A stretch of DNA of 58,372 nucleotides from Thermotogota bacterium (GCA_030550315.1 JAUQPP010000004.1:1-58372), one strand, 5' to 3'; shown: positions 25,449 through 35,419, counted from the stretch's first letter. The notes: generated from the letters alone by a model not told the origin. Numbers and translations: made by a program.

Positions 25449-26441
25449 GTGAACGTAAGAAGGATTCAGATACCATCTGATGTTGCGGTTGTCGAAATAC
25501 TCGGTCAGTATGACAACAAAGCCAGGTACCTGAGAAGGCGTTACAACGTGGAAATCAGCGTTATCGATGACGAGATTAGGGTACGTGGAGAGGATGAAAG
25601 GTCCGTAGAGATAGTCGAAAAGATTCTGAGGGAAGTGATAAACATAACTCGTGAAGGGCATTTGCTGGATTGGACGGAGTTTGAGTACATCGTCGAGGAA
25701 AACGAAAAAATCAGCAATCCATCCGAAGTTTATAAAAAATCCGTTGGTAAAGTGAAAGCCAAGACCGAAGGACAGCGTAAGTATTTGGAAGCTATAGAAA
25801 AGAACGATATAGTCTTTGCTATAGGTCCTGCGGGAACTGGAAAGACCTACCTTGCATCGGCAGTTGCAGTCGATTACCTTAGGTCTGGTAAAGTGCAGAG
25901 GATTGTATTGACGCGTCCTGCAGTTGAAGCCGGTGAGAAACTTGGTTTCTTGCCGGGGGATCTTGCGGAGAAGGTGGACCCTTACTTAAGGCCGCTTTAC
26001 GATGCGCTTATCGACATGCTTGGTGTGGAAAAGTTCATATCGCTTCGTGAGAAGAACGTGATAGAAATAGCACCGCTTGCATACATGAGAGGACGAACGC
26101 TGAACAACGCGTTCATTATCCTCGACGAGGCGCAAAACACCACTTACGAACAGATGAAGATGTTCTTGACCAGGATGGGATTTGGCTCAAAGGTCGTGGT
26201 CACCGGAGACATTACGCAAATTGATATTCAGGAACGCTCAGGTTTAGTTGTTGCTCAAGAGATATTGAAGGATATCGACGGAATTGCGTTTGTTTATCTT
26301 ACCGATGCTGACGTTGTAAGACATCCACTCGTGAAAAAAATCATACGTGCTTATGATAGATACGAAAAGCTCGAACGCGAGGAGAGGAAGTACTCGAAAA
26401 GAGGAGTCCGGAATGAGTCCACTTGGACAGGAGAAGATTGA
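25449..26441 (+). CDS. PhoH family ATPase
   Basis: The product (330 residues from GTG 25449; GTG 25443 is also possible) has an N-terminal small domain (about residues 1-95) and the PhoH P-loop ATPase domain: [68 protein letters not shown]. PhoH proteins are associated with RNA metabolism; the phoH-pgpH-ybeY order is conserved in many bacteria and points to rRNA processing. GAGAGG lies six bases before GTG 25449. The pgpH start lies inside the end of this gene (ATG at 26413), so the two are coupled. Confidence 0.92.
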   Translation: MNVRRIQIPSDVAVVEILGQYDNKARYLRRRYNVEISVIDDEIRVRGEDERSVEIVEKILREVINITREGHLLDWTEFEYIVEENEKISNPSEVYKKSVGKVKAKTEGQRKYLEAIEKNDIVFAIGPAGTGKTYLASAVAVDYLRSGKVQRIVLTRPAVEAGEKLGFLPGDLAEKVDPYLRPLYDALIDMLGVEKFISLREKNVIEIAPLAYMRGRTLNNAFIILDEAQNTTYEQMKMFLTRMGFGSKVVVTGDITQIDIQERSGLVVAQEILKDIDGIAFVYLTDADVVRHPLVKKIIRAYDRYEKLEREERKYSKRGVRNESTWTGED

Positions 26442-27798
26442 TGTCATTCTTGATGAACAATTCCTGTACGATGGAATAATAATTTCGCTTATCGTAAGTG
26501 TTGCGAACAATCTTTATGATATTGATCCTTTGACATTCGTAAACGAGTTTATCTTGATACTGGTTATCTGGTACGGTATTGTAGAACATTTCATCAGGAA
26601 CTCGAACGTTATTAACCTTGACGTTCGCTATCGCCTCCTCTTTTACGGTACCTTCCTCGTTGGAAGTATTGTGAATACGGTGGTTTATAAGTCTTACGGT
26701 ATTTCTTTTATCCCCATCATAGTAGTTCCAATGTTGGTGACACTCCTGATAGATTTCGAATTTGGTGCGAGTGCTGGGCTCATTATGGCGCTTTCAACCG
26801 CGTTTCACCACAGGGATTTTTTCATGTTTCTACAGCTTTTTCCGCAAGTTTTTGTTGCAACCTTGATGTTGAAGAATATTAGGAACAGGATCCAGGTCGC
26901 AAAAGCGGGCTTGGTAACTGGTTTGGTTGGTTTTGTGATGGTCTTGTTGCAGGAACCTGTACGACACTTTTATCTTTCCATGAAAGATTACATCGTAATT
27001 TTCCTTAATCCGCTTTTCTCGGCTATTGCGGTTATAGGAATCCTTCCGTACATTGAACTTTCCACGCGTGTTTACTCAAACATTGGCTTGCTTGAAATTT
27101 GTACCATTAATCATCCTTTACTAAAGGCGTTGTCGACTCACGCGCCGGGAACTTATCATCATTCCTTGAGGGTAGCGGAACTTGCCGAGTATGCGGCCGA
27201 ACGAATCGGAGCAAATGCAATACTTGTTCGTGCGTGCGCTTATTACCACGATGTTGGTAAGCTGAGGAATCCTGAGTTTTTCATCGAGAACCTCAGAGAC
27301 AAGAATGATAATCCGCACGACAGGATTTCTCCAGAGGTAAGTAAAGAGATTTTGCTAAAGCATGTCAGCGATGGTGTGGAGATGGTACGTAAGTACAGGT
27401 TACCAATACAAATCGAGATGGCCATACCACAGCACCACGGTACGCGAGTTCAGAGGTATTTCTACCTGAAAGCACTCGAGACCGATCCAAGAGTGAAGAT
27501 TGACCATTTCAGATACCGCGGTCCAAGGCCGAAAAGTAAAGAGATGGGAATTTTGATGTTGGCGGATGTTGTCGAGGCAACAACAAAGAGCCTGGTTCAA
27601 CCGTCAATGGAGCAGATTCGGAAGGTTGTAGAAAAAACAGTTATCGAACTGTACGAAGAGGGTGAATTAGTGGAAACAGGTTTAACCATTTCCGACTTAC
27701 GGACGATATCTGAGAGTTTTGTTGAAGTGTTCGAAAATCTATCCAAACATAGAATCGAGTATCCTGTTATTAACGAGAAAATAGAGGTCATCAGCTGA
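26413..27798 (+). CDS. HD-domain membrane phosphohydrolase (PgpH/YqfF-like), short form
   Basis: The 461-residue protein has seven or so membrane helices in its first 240 residues and a cytoplasmic HD domain ([67 protein letters not shown]). It resembles PgpH, the 7TMR-HD phosphodiesterase that degrades cyclic-di-AMP in Firmicutes, but it lacks the large N-terminal extracytoplasmic domain, which makes PgpH about 700 residues long. Cyclic-di-AMP hydrolysis is inferred. The ATG at 26413 has AGAGGAG upstream and lies inside the phoH reading frame. Confidence 0.85.
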   Translation: MSPLGQEKIDVILDEQFLYDGIIISLIVSVANNLYDIDPLTFVNEFILILVIWYGIVEHFIRNSNVINLDVRYRLLFYGTFLVGSIVNTVVYKSYGISFIPIIVVPMLVTLLIDFEFGASAGLIMALSTAFHHRDFFMFLQLFPQVFVATLMLKNIRNRIQVAKAGLVTGLVGFVMVLLQEPVRHFYLSMKDYIVIFLNPLFSAIAVIGILPYIELSTRVYSNIGLLEICTINHPLLKALSTHAPGTYHHSLRVAELAEYAAERIGANAILVRACAYYHDVGKLRNPEFFIENLRDKNDNPHDRISPEVSKEILLKHVSDGVEMVRKYRLPIQIEMAIPQHHGTRVQRYFYLKALETDPRVKIDHFRYRGPRPKSKEMGILMLADVVEATTKSLVQPSMEQIRKVVEKTVIELYEEGELVETGLTISDLRTISESFVEVFENLSKHRIEYPVINEKIEVIS

Positions 27799-27825
27799 AA
27801 CTTTGAAAAGGGGTGTTATATCGGA

Positions 27826-28275
27826 GTGATTGTATTTCAGAATGTTCCTGTGCAATTCGAGGAACTTCTTGAGAAATTCAAGGATAAACTGAATGAAATT
27901 GTTATTACTGAGATTGGCAATGTGGTTGTACAATTTGTGTTCGTCACCAAAAATGAAATTTCGCAGATGAATGCGAACTTCAGGGGGAAGGAAGGCCCCA
28001 CTGATGTGCTAACGTTCGTCTACGGTGCGGAGCCTTCAGAAGTTGGTTCAGATTTCGGAGAAGAATTGGAACCTTACGCTGAGTCGTACATCTGTGCAAC
28101 CGTGGTCGAGGAAAATGCCCGCGAATTCGGAAATTCTCCCGAACAAGAGATGATAACGGTGCTTGTACACTCGATTCTTCACATGGCCGGGTACGACCAT
28201 GAATACGGGGATGTAAAAGCTCAGGAGATGTTTGAAAAACAGGAGAAATACGTTCTTCGACTCTTAGGCAGTTGA
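27826..28275 (+). CDS. ybeY: endoribonuclease YbeY (rRNA maturation)
   Basis: The 149-residue product has the YbeY zinc motif HSILHMAGYDHE (three His) and MNANFRGKEGPTDVLTF. YbeY is a metal-dependent RNase in 16S rRNA 3'-end maturation and ribosome quality control. The GTG start has AAGGGGTG about ten bases upstream. Third gene of the phoH operon. Confidence 0.93.
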   Translation: MIVFQNVPVQFEELLEKFKDKLNEIVITEIGNVVVQFVFVTKNEISQMNANFRGKEGPTDVLTFVYGAEPSEVGSDFGEELEPYAESYICATVVEENAREFGNSPEQEMITVLVHSILHMAGYDHEYGDVKAQEMFEKQEKYVLRLLGS

Positions 28276-28319
28276 CCACAAGCAAGAGTTCATTTCTCCA
28301 TGTTGAATTGCTGCAGTCG

Positions 28320-29057
28320 TCATCCGATTAGATTCTTAATGCTCCAGTTCAAAAGTTCTGGATGAGTTCTTTCGTAGAAGTTTTTACTTTTCTCCAGGTC
28401 GTTCACACCGATTTCACCGGACAGAAGCCTTTTTATCGTTTCAAGGTAATCTATCATGAGTTCAACACACGAGAAATCTTCGGATGGTCCGTGACCAGGA
28501 ATTACATGTTTAGCCTTAGGTAGCAACTGTAGGGTCTTTATCCACAAATTCAGGTTGCTATCCGAGACAATCTCTGGGTGAATTCGAGTTACCACGGTAT
28601 CACCGGTGATGAGAACCCCCTCGCTTGGAATATACACATACGACGAATCCGGTGTATGACCGGGACCGTGGTAAAATTCTATCCTGATTCCATCTTCGTA
28701 CTCGAATTTATTGTCGAAGATGATATCAGGAAGTTTCACGGATGTAATATTGATACCTAATGAACGTAGGTAGTCTTCGTTGAACAAGGACATGCTACGC
28801 CTTGTGAGCGAATGTGCCACTATCGGGCAATCGAACGCGATATTACCCAGTGTATGGTCCGGATGGTAGTGTGTGTTCATGACAAGTGTGATCGGCTTTG
28901 CCGTAAGCTCTCTGACGAACTTTGCTATCGCGCGTGCCTTTTCCGGAAAGAGTGAAGTATCCACCAAAATGGCTCCATTTTTTCCAATAATAACAACGTT
29001 ATTAGCAGCTTCTTCGTGTTCTATGACGTACACAAAATCGGTAATCTTTCGTACCAT
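28320..29057 (-). CDS. MBL-fold metallo-hydrolase
   Basis: The 245-residue protein has the metallo-beta-lactamase motif NTHYHPDHTLGN, GPGHTPDSSYVYIPSEGVLITGDTVV and VIPGHGPSE, thus a two-metal hydrolase. It resembles the class-B beta-lactamase-like/glyoxalase II clan; a substrate cannot be assigned. GAGGCGATGCAGGG precedes the ATG. It is transcribed away from csaB. Confidence 0.85.
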   Translation of the reverse strand: MVRKITDFVYVIEHEEAANNVVIIGKNGAILVDTSLFPEKARAIAKFVRELTAKPITLVMNTHYHPDHTLGNIAFDCPIVAHSLTRRSMSLFNEDYLRSLGINITSVKLPDIIFDNKFEYEDGIRIEFYHGPGHTPDSSYVYIPSEGVLITGDTVVTRIHPEIVSDSNLNLWIKTLQLLPKAKHVIPGHGPSEDFSCVELMIDYLETIKRLLSGEIGVNDLEKSKNFYERTHPELLNWSIKNLIG

Positions 29058-29135
29058 CCCTGCATCGCCTCGTACTAATTTAATTTCTTGGTATCAACCT
29101 CAATTAAAATTTTCTTTGAAGGAGTTCGATATTCC

Positions 29136-30107
29136 TTGAAAGTCTTATTACTTGGGTACTACGGTTATGGTAACTTCGGTGATGAGTTGATGAGGCTTGC
29201 GCTTGAGGATTTCTTCCAAAAGTTCGAAATCCAGTACGTTACAGCGCTACCAAAGAGGCAAAGCAACGATACCATCTCCAGGTTCAACCTCTTCCAGATT
29301 ATGGGAGCGCTCTACGAGTGTGATATGCTTATTTACGGTGGAGGGGGATTGTTGCAAGATGTTACAAGTCTTCGAAGTTTTCTTTACTATGCGTCCGTTA
29401 TTGAACTTGCAAACATGATGCGCAAGCCGGTGGTACTCTTTGGTAACAGCTTGGGTCCGACGAAGCGATGGATCAGCCGTTTCATCTTAAGGCAACTCGT
29501 TAAGAAACCAGATGTTTATCTTTTCGTCAGGGATGTAGTTTCGTTCAGATACGCGAAGCGGTTAAACGGTAATACCATTCTATCTGCGGATCCATCGGTA
29601 CGCATATTGCGCAAGTTCGAAGTGGTGCCGGAAAAAAGGTACGACCTGGTTATCGTTCCGAGAAACAGTGAACGAATCCACGAGTACACAATCTTCGGAC
29701 GTAAGTTCAACAAAGTTCTGGTTTGTCCAAGTCAGGATACCGATATCCACGTTGCGAAAACTATAGCGACTAACATAGGTGCGGACTTATTTGAAGAAAC
29801 GCACGATGTTGCTGAGTCGTTAAAAAAAATACTCTCTGGGGAATTCATAATCTCCGAAAGATTTCATCCTGCTGTGGTGGCAAGCTATTTCGGTGTTCCG
29901 TTCGTCTCTTTGGAGAATTCCAAAGCCCAGAGGTTTTTCAGGAAGTACACAAAAAGAAGGGATTTCTTTGCAAGGGAAGTGTGGGAGGTTGAGGAACGTA
30001 TCGAGCGAATAAAGCGCGAGCCGCTTTACCTTCGCGATGTGATGGATAAGGAAGCGGACGAATCGTTCAAACAACTTTACCGCTTAATGCTGAGACTGAA
30101 AAAGTGA
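29136..30107 (+). CDS. csaB: polysaccharide pyruvyl transferase (CsaB-like)
   Basis: The 323-residue product matches polysaccharide pyruvyl transferases: LLLGYYGYGNFGDELM at the start, YGGGGLLQDVTS, LFGNSLGPTKRW, LFVRDVVSFRYAKR, and near the end FIISERFHPAVVASYFGVPFVSL. CsaB adds a pyruvyl ketal to a cell-wall polymer, creating an anchor for SLH-domain surface proteins. In Thermotogota this could serve attachment of the outer sheath (toga); that is inference. The TTG at 29136 follows AAGGAG by 11 bases and begins the conserved domain; an upstream ATG at 29088 is less likely. Confidence 0.88.
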   Translation: MKVLLLGYYGYGNFGDELMRLALEDFFQKFEIQYVTALPKRQSNDTISRFNLFQIMGALYECDMLIYGGGGLLQDVTSLRSFLYYASVIELANMMRKPVVLFGNSLGPTKRWISRFILRQLVKKPDVYLFVRDVVSFRYAKRLNGNTILSADPSVRILRKFEVVPEKRYDLVIVPRNSERIHEYTIFGRKFNKVLVCPSQDTDIHVAKTIATNIGADLFEETHDVAESLKKILSGEFIISERFHPAVVASYFGVPFVSLENSKAQRFFRKYTKRRDFFAREVWEVEERIERIKREPLYLRDVMDKEADESFKQLYRLMLRLKK

Positions 30108-30136
30108 AAACTGATTAATCTCGGGAGTTGGGGCCT

Positions 30137-31327
30137 GTGAGACTACTTTTTGTGACAAATTTCTTCCCGTATAGGTCAAATCCCACGCGTGGAATATTCA
30201 TCGTTAACAGGTTGATAGAATATGGGAAACTTGGTGTGGATTTTCACGTTTATGGAATGGCTTTTCGCGAATCTTTCTTCATACTACTACTCAAGCGCAT
30301 TTTAAAAAGGTCATCACTTGTTCCCCTTGAAAGTTTCCGGGGTATTAGATTCGAATACGTGTACACTCGAAGAGGTTTGCTGGACATTCTTTCCCATCGA
30401 CGAAGTGATCCCAGCTTTGTCGAACGTTGGGCTCGTCGGGCTGCTGAGGAAATTTTGTCTGAAACTGGTAAGAACTTCGACGCGATTTTGGCACATGGGA
30501 TGTACATGCCTGTACCGGCAGGGTTGGTAGCATCATCCCTTCACCATTTTACGGGAAATAACTACTTCGTATTTCTTCACGGAAGCGATGTGAATTACCA
30601 AATGAAAGATCCCAAGCTGATAAATATTTACATACCTACTTTGGAGAATGCTCGACGCGTGGTTTTTGTTAGCAACGCGTTAAAGGAGCAGGCAGTGGGA
30701 CTTGGGTATTCCGGGCATAACGCAACGATGATTCCGAACGGTTACGATCCGACCGTTTTTCATCCGATTGACAAGGCTCAAGTAAGGAAAAAGCTTGGTA
30801 TTTTAAAAGATGGATGGAGATACGTAGGTTTTGTAGGCAATCTGAAAAAAGTAAAAGGTGCCGACAGGTTGCCTGTAATTTTTGAATCCATTCATAGACA
30901 ACTTCCAAACACTTTTTTTATTGTCGTTGGGGATGGACCATTGCTTGGATACTTGAAAAACCGGCTCAGGAATATAAACGTGTTGTTCACCGGGAACGTT
31001 CCTCAAACGGACGTGGCACTTTACATGAATGCATTGGATGTTCTGGTTCTTCCAAGCAGGAATGAAGGATGGCCGTGCGTAGTTTTGGAAGCGCAAGCTT
31101 GTGGTACGCTTGTTGTTGGTAGCAACAGAGGTGGTATTCCAGAGGCTGTTGGATTTTCAGAGTACGTGGTTGAAGGTGGTCGTGATTTTGAGGAAAGATT
31201 TGCTCGGAGGGTTGTGGAAGTTCTCTTAAGTGGTTACGACGGTGAGGTGCTCGTTCAACGTGCAAAAAAGTTTACCTGGGAGAACATCGTTAAAAGAGAA
31301 CTGGAACTTCTTGAGAGCTCAAATTAA
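30137..31327 (+). CDS. glycosyltransferase family 4 protein
   Basis: The 396-residue protein shows a GT-B fold of the GT4 type: LLFVTNFFPYRSNPTRGIFI at the N terminus, VFLHGSDVNY, MIPNGYDPTVF, FVGNLKKVKGADRLP and the C-terminal donor site NEGWPCVVLEAQACGTLVVGSNRGGIPEAVG (both Glu of the E-x7-E motif). It transfers an unknown sugar, probably to a surface glycan, given the adjacent pyruvyl transferase. The GTG at 30137 follows GGGAG by nine bases; a TTG at 30128 is possible. Confidence 0.9.
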   Translation: MRLLFVTNFFPYRSNPTRGIFIVNRLIEYGKLGVDFHVYGMAFRESFFILLLKRILKRSSLVPLESFRGIRFEYVYTRRGLLDILSHRRSDPSFVERWARRAAEEILSETGKNFDAILAHGMYMPVPAGLVASSLHHFTGNNYFVFLHGSDVNYQMKDPKLINIYIPTLENARRVVFVSNALKEQAVGLGYSGHNATMIPNGYDPTVFHPIDKAQVRKKLGILKDGWRYVGFVGNLKKVKGADRLPVIFESIHRQLPNTFFIVVGDGPLLGYLKNRLRNINVLFTGNVPQTDVALYMNALDVLVLPSRNEGWPCVVLEAQACGTLVVGSNRGGIPEAVGFSEYVVEGGRDFEERFARRVVEVLLSGYDGEVLVQRAKKFTWENIVKRELELLESSN

Positions 31328-31341
31328 TCATTAATGTTAAT

Positions 31342-31372
31342 GAAAAGCTGGCCGAACGGCCAGCTTTTCTTG
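31342..31372. terminator. bidirectional terminator between the glycosyltransferase and NuoF-like genes
   Basis: A 12-base-pair perfect stem (31342-31353 with 31358-31369) with a four-base GAAC loop, followed by TTCTTG on the plus strand and preceded by ACATT/AACATT-type sequence read as a T-poor tail on the minus strand. Confidence 0.8.
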
Positions 31373-31386
31373 CCCAATGTTGGTTG

Positions 31387-33000
31387 TCATTTTGTTTGAA
31401 CCTTTGGTTTTTTTAGAACAGCTTTGCAAACGTTGGCTCGGCAAGTTTTTTCGATGTGTTCGAGAAATTCCTCGCGGAAGTTGTCGATAAGTGAAAGAAG
31501 TGGTACATTGATACTCTGTCCAAGGCCACAGAACGATGTATCCGCCGTAACTTCCGCGATTTTGCGCAAATAATCTAAATCTTCAGCTGTTCCCTCAAAC
31601 TTTGTCATACGCTCGAGTATCTCGCATGCAATTCTTGTTCCTTCCCTGCACGGCGTACATTTACCGCACGATTCGTGCCTAAAGAATTCCATTACGTTCA
31701 GTGCTATATCGACAACACAGTGAGAATCGTCAATCGCGAGTATGACACCAGAGCCGAGGCTAACTCCGTGATTCTTCATGGAGTCGTAGTCCAATGGTGT
31801 GTCGAGTTTGTCCAGTCCAATAAACGTGCCCGCCAAACCTCCAGTTTGCACCATTTTCAATTCTCTTCCACCACGTACTCCACCACCAAAGCCGTAAAGC
31901 ACCTGTCTAACGGTAACACCCATCGGAAGTTCGACCATACCGCGTCTGTTCACATCACCAACAAGGCAGAATACCTTGGTTCCCGGAGAGTTTGGAGTTC
32001 CTATGCTTTTATACCAATCCGCACCGTTAAGTATTATCTGTGGTACGTTAGCAATCGTCTCAACGTTGTTTATCACCGTCGGTTTTCCAAACAGCCCCAC
32101 TTGTGGAGGATACGGAGGCTTGAGGCGTGGTCGTCCGGATTTACCTTCAATGGATTCCAAAAGTGCGGTCTCTTCACCGCAGATGTACGCCCCTGCACCA
32201 AGCCTGACTGTGAGATCGAAACTGAAACCGCTACCAAGAATGTTTTCACCCAAAAATCCATATTCGTAAGCATCTTGGATGGCTTTTCTTAAGTTCTCTA
32301 CCGAATTGTAGTACTCGCCACGTATGTAGATGTATCCTTTCGTAGCGCCAACGGCATACCCTGCAATAATCATACCTTCGATCACCGTGTGCGGGTCGCC
32401 TTCCATTATGAGTCTGTCCTTGAACGTACCAGGTTCTCCCTCGTCAGCGTTGCACACGATATATTTCTGATCCGCTTTGGCTTTAGCGGTGAATTCCCAT
32501 TTGAGTCCCGTGGGGAAGCCTGCACCACCGCGCCCACGAAGACCACTTTTTTTGATTTCCTCAATGACCTCATCCGGTTTCATTTGGAGTGCTTTGCTCA
32601 GCGCAAAGTATCCGTCGCGTGCGATGTATTCTTCGATATTCCTGGGATCGATAACTCCGATGTTCCTCGTGACAATGCGTACTTCCTTGACCTCGAATTT
32701 TTCGGCTGGTCTGATGAGTTCCTTGTTGACCATCAGGTCCCAGACTTGGCGACCTTTTAGTAAATGCTCCTCCACGATCTTGCGAACTTGTTCTTTGCTT
32801 TTTACAGAGTAGTATACATCATCCGGAAGAACATGAATAACCACGCCATTGTACGAACCGAGTGAAACTGTTTCAAGAACGGTGACTATCGGATCGAGGT
32901 TGAATTCCTTTATTAGGTCTTTCATGTAGTTGGCAAATTCCCTGGCACCGAGTAAAATGCTGTTACTGTCTACGGAAATCAGTACCGTGATGGGTGTCAT
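31387..33000 (-). CDS. nuoF: NuoF-like flavoprotein subunit lacking two of the usual iron-sulfur regions
   Basis: The 537-residue protein has the NuoF/HydB core: SGLRGRGGAGFPTGLKW (FMN site), ADEGEPGTFKDR, GAYICGEETALLESIEGK, and the [4Fe-4S] motif ESCGKCTPCREG with a fourth Cys in SFCGLGQS. The N-terminal thioredoxin-like domain, however, has none of the four Cys that hold a [2Fe-2S] cluster in the sister protein at 33584, and the C-terminal 2[4Fe-4S] ferredoxin domain is absent. It is thus a simplified paralog. It overlaps the NuoE-like stop by four bases. NADH binding and electron transfer are inferred from the conserved core. Confidence 0.9.
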   Translation of the reverse strand: MTPITVLISVDSNSILLGAREFANYMKDLIKEFNLDPIVTVLETVSLGSYNGVVIHVLPDDVYYSVKSKEQVRKIVEEHLLKGRQVWDLMVNKELIRPAEKFEVKEVRIVTRNIGVIDPRNIEEYIARDGYFALSKALQMKPDEVIEEIKKSGLRGRGGAGFPTGLKWEFTAKAKADQKYIVCNADEGEPGTFKDRLIMEGDPHTVIEGMIIAGYAVGATKGYIYIRGEYYNSVENLRKAIQDAYEYGFLGENILGSGFSFDLTVRLGAGAYICGEETALLESIEGKSGRPRLKPPYPPQVGLFGKPTVINNVETIANVPQIILNGADWYKSIGTPNSPGTKVFCLVGDVNRRGMVELPMGVTVRQVLYGFGGGVRGGRELKMVQTGGLAGTFIGLDKLDTPLDYDSMKNHGVSLGSGVILAIDDSHCVVDIALNVMEFFRHESCGKCTPCREGTRIACEILERMTKFEGTAEDLDYLRKIAEVTADTSFCGLGQSINVPLLSLIDNFREEFLEHIEKTCRANVCKAVLKKPKVQTK

Positions 33001-33491
33001 TTTCCATCACCGCCCTCGAGTTTTCTAAGGCTTTCTATTATTTCCTTCATTTTTTCGATGGTGAGATCACCGTAATACTGGTCGTTGATCATGACAACCG
33101 GTGCAACACCACACAGCCCGAGGCACCCTGTCTCTTCAAGTGTGAAGAGGCCGTCGGGTGTTGTACCACCGAAGTCCACTTTCAGTTCGTTCTTCAGGAA
33201 CTCGACTATTTCCCTGCCACCAGGGACGTGGCAAGGCAAACTTGTGCACACTCTAACGATGTACTTCCCTCGTGGTTTTGTGGAGAACATAGTGTAGAAA
33301 GTAAGTACTTCGTAAACCTTTGAGGTGGGAACGTTCAGTTCTTCAGCAACCATTTCACCGACTTCTGGAGGGATGTAATGACTTTGATAATGGTCCTGGA
33401 TGCGGTGGAGTAGGTAAATCAATATATCTCCCTCTTCAAGTTGTTCTTTCCTAAGCTCTTCTATCAGTTCCTTTATCTTTTCTCGGTCCAC
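32997..33491 (-). CDS. nuoE: NuoE-like [2Fe-2S] subunit (second copy)
   Basis: The 164-residue thioredoxin-like protein has the four cysteines of the [2Fe-2S] site: RVCTSLPCHVPGG and ETGCLGLCGVAP, after a helical N-terminal domain. It is the partner of the NuoF-like protein encoded immediately downstream. The GTG start is preceded by GGGGGAAGG. A hairpin lies in the gap between this gene and the upstream NuoF gene. Confidence 0.92.
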   Translation of the reverse strand: MDREKIKELIEELRKEQLEEGDILIYLLHRIQDHYQSHYIPPEVGEMVAEELNVPTSKVYEVLTFYTMFSTKPRGKYIVRVCTSLPCHVPGGREIVEFLKNELKVDFGGTTPDGLFTLEETGCLGLCGVAPVVMINDQYYGDLTIEKMKEIIESLRKLEGGDGK

Positions 33492-33533
33492 ACACCTTCC
33501 CCCCTAAAAAGAAAGTCTTTGAACTTAAAGAAT

Positions 33534-33580
33534 AAAGGCTTGTGGCTCCATTAAGTTACGGCAACCACAAGCCTTTAATT
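33534..33580 (-). terminator. hairpin inside the NuoE/NuoF operon (possible partial terminator)
   Basis: A 12-base-pair stem (33534-33545 with 33565-33576) around a 19-base loop, followed on the minus strand by ATTCTTTAAG. The T-run is poor, so it may only reduce read-through to the second NuoE/NuoF pair or protect the mRNA. Confidence 0.6.
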
Positions 33581-33583
33581 TCC

Positions 33584-35419
33584 TTACTTTGCAACCGTTG
33601 AACTTACAGCGGGTGTTACTTTGCTTATCGCACCGAACCTACACACTTCGATACAGCTACCACACCTTACGCAAGCGTCCTGATCGATCTCGTGTACCTT
33701 CCTAACTTCGCCGTGTATCGCGTTAGTTGGACACACGCGGGCGCACGCCGTACAACCTACACACTTTTCCGCGTCAATAACATAACTGATGAACGCTTTA
33801 CAACGTTTTGCTGGGCAAACACCATCTTTTACGTGCGCTTCGTATTCGTGGCGGTAATACTTAAGCGTTGAAAGTACCGGGTTTGGAGCGGTTTGACCGA
33901 GTCCGCACAGTGACGAATCTTTTATTACAAGCGCGAGTTTCTCGAGTTTTTCGATATCTTCCATTGTTCCCTCGCCCTTTGTGATCTTATCCAGAATATC
34001 GTACATGACCTTTGTACCTTCGCGGCAAGGAGTACATTTTCCACACGATTCATCCACAGTGAACTCCAGGAAAAACTTTGCAACGTCCACCATACAATCA
34101 TCTTCGTCTAGTACGATCATACCACCGGAACCCATGATGGCACCGAGTTTACCGAGCGATTCGTAGTCAACCGGAGTATCGAAGTACTCGGCGGGAATGA
34201 CTCCTCCACTTGGACCTCCCGTTTGAACGGCCTTTATCTGTTTGCCTTGTGGGTGACCACCACCAATTTCGTAGAGGAGTTCGCGAAGCGTTATACCCAT
34301 TGGTACTTCGACAAGACCCGTGTTCTTTATTTTTCCAGCGAGTGCGAAGACCTTCGTACCTGGTGATTTCTCCGTTCCAAACTGGCGGAACCAACTTGCA
34401 CCGCGCAAAATAATCGGTGGAACAAGTGCGAGCGTCTCAACGTTGTTTATAACTGTTGGCTTGCCCCAAAGTCCTTTTTGAACAGGGAACGGAGGCTTGA
34501 CTCTTGGTTGTCCACGCTTACCTTCAATCGAGTGCATCAGTGCAGTTTCTTCACCGCACACAAATGCACCTGCGCCAATTCGAATCTCAATGTCGAACGA
34601 GAAATCGGTACCGAAGATGTTTTCGCCGAGGAATCCATACGCGTGAGCGTCTTCAATAGCTTTCTGCAACCTTTCGATGGCAAGTGGATATTCCGCCCTC
34701 ACGTAAACAAATCCTTGCTTTGCACCGATTGCGTACCCAGCTATCGTCATCGCTTCGACGATCGAGTGTGGGTCTCCTTCAAGTATTGAGCGATCCATGA
34801 AAGCACCGGGGTCGCCTTCGTCGGCATTACAGATCATATATTTGACATCAGATTGCTGCTGCCTTGCCAACTCCCACTTCAAACCGGTTGGGAATCCGGC
34901 ACCACCGCGCCCCCTTAAGCCACTCTCTTTGATTTCCTTTATCACTTCCTCCGGTGTCATCTGGGTGAGTGCCTTGTGGAGTGCAAAATATCCATCTCGA
35001 GCGATGTACTCTTCTATACTCATCGGGTCGATAATACCGACGTTTCGCAGAGCGATTTTAACCTGGCGTGCGAAGAAAGGAATTTCTTCAGCTCCACGTG
35101 GTTTTTCTTTTAACGTCAGCTTTTCCTTCTCGCCTTCGAAGAGGAACTCTGGAACTACTCTTCCCTTGAGAATGTGTTCCTCAACAATCTTTTCTGCAGC
35201 TTTCGGTGTCAGCTTCTGGTAGTAAACACCATCAGGATAAATGACCGCAAGTGGTCCGAGACTACAAGCTCCCATACAACCAGTTTCAACGACTTTTACC
35301 ACTGTATCAAGGCCGAATTCTTTCAATTTCCTTTCAAACGCTTGTTTGACACTCTCCTCACCAGCGGATATACAGCCACCACCCGCACAAATAAGGATAG
35401 TATTCGTAGTCAGCGCCAC
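33584..35419 (-). CDS. nuoF: NuoF/HndC/HydB-like flavin iron-sulfur subunit
   Basis: The 611-residue protein has the complete architecture of HydB/HndC: an N-terminal [2Fe-2S] thioredoxin-like domain (Cys 11, 16, 48, 52), the NuoF core (SGLRGRGGAGFPTGLKW, ADEGDPGAFMDR, GAFVCGEETALMHSIEGK), the [4Fe-4S] site ESCGKCTPCREG, and a C-terminal pair of [4Fe-4S] motifs (CVGCTACARVCP and CVRCGSCIEVCR). Such subunits carry NAD(P)(H) and flavin and, in electron-bifurcating hydrogenases, link NADH and ferredoxin. The GTG start lies eight bases after GGAGG. Confidence 0.93.
   Translation of the reverse strand: MALTTNTILICAGGGCISAGEESVKQAFERKLKEFGLDTVVKVVETGCMGACSLGPLAVIYPDGVYYQKLTPKAAEKIVEEHILKGRVVPEFLFEGEKEKLTLKEKPRGAEEIPFFARQVKIALRNVGIIDPMSIEEYIARDGYFALHKALTQMTPEEVIKEIKESGLRGRGGAGFPTGLKWELARQQQSDVKYMICNADEGDPGAFMDRSILEGDPHSIVEAMTIAGYAIGAKQGFVYVRAEYPLAIERLQKAIEDAHAYGFLGENIFGTDFSFDIEIRIGAGAFVCGEETALMHSIEGKRGQPRVKPPFPVQKGLWGKPTVINNVETLALVPPIILRGASWFRQFGTEKSPGTKVFALAGKIKNTGLVEVPMGITLRELLYEIGGGHPQGKQIKAVQTGGPSGGVIPAEYFDTPVDYESLGKLGAIMGSGGMIVLDEDDCMVDVAKFFLEFTVDESCGKCTPCREGTKVMYDILDKITKGEGTMEDIEKLEKLALVIKDSSLCGLGQTAPNPVLSTLKYYRHEYEAHVKDGVCPAKRCKAFISYVIDAEKCVGCTACARVCPTNAIHGEVRKVHEIDQDACVRCGSCIEVCRFGAISKVTPAVSSTVAK

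Noticed and set aside
31675-32292. A 205-codon plus-strand frame opposite the second NuoF
   Set aside because: Antisense to conserved NuoF motifs with no ribosome site; rejected as a shadow frame.
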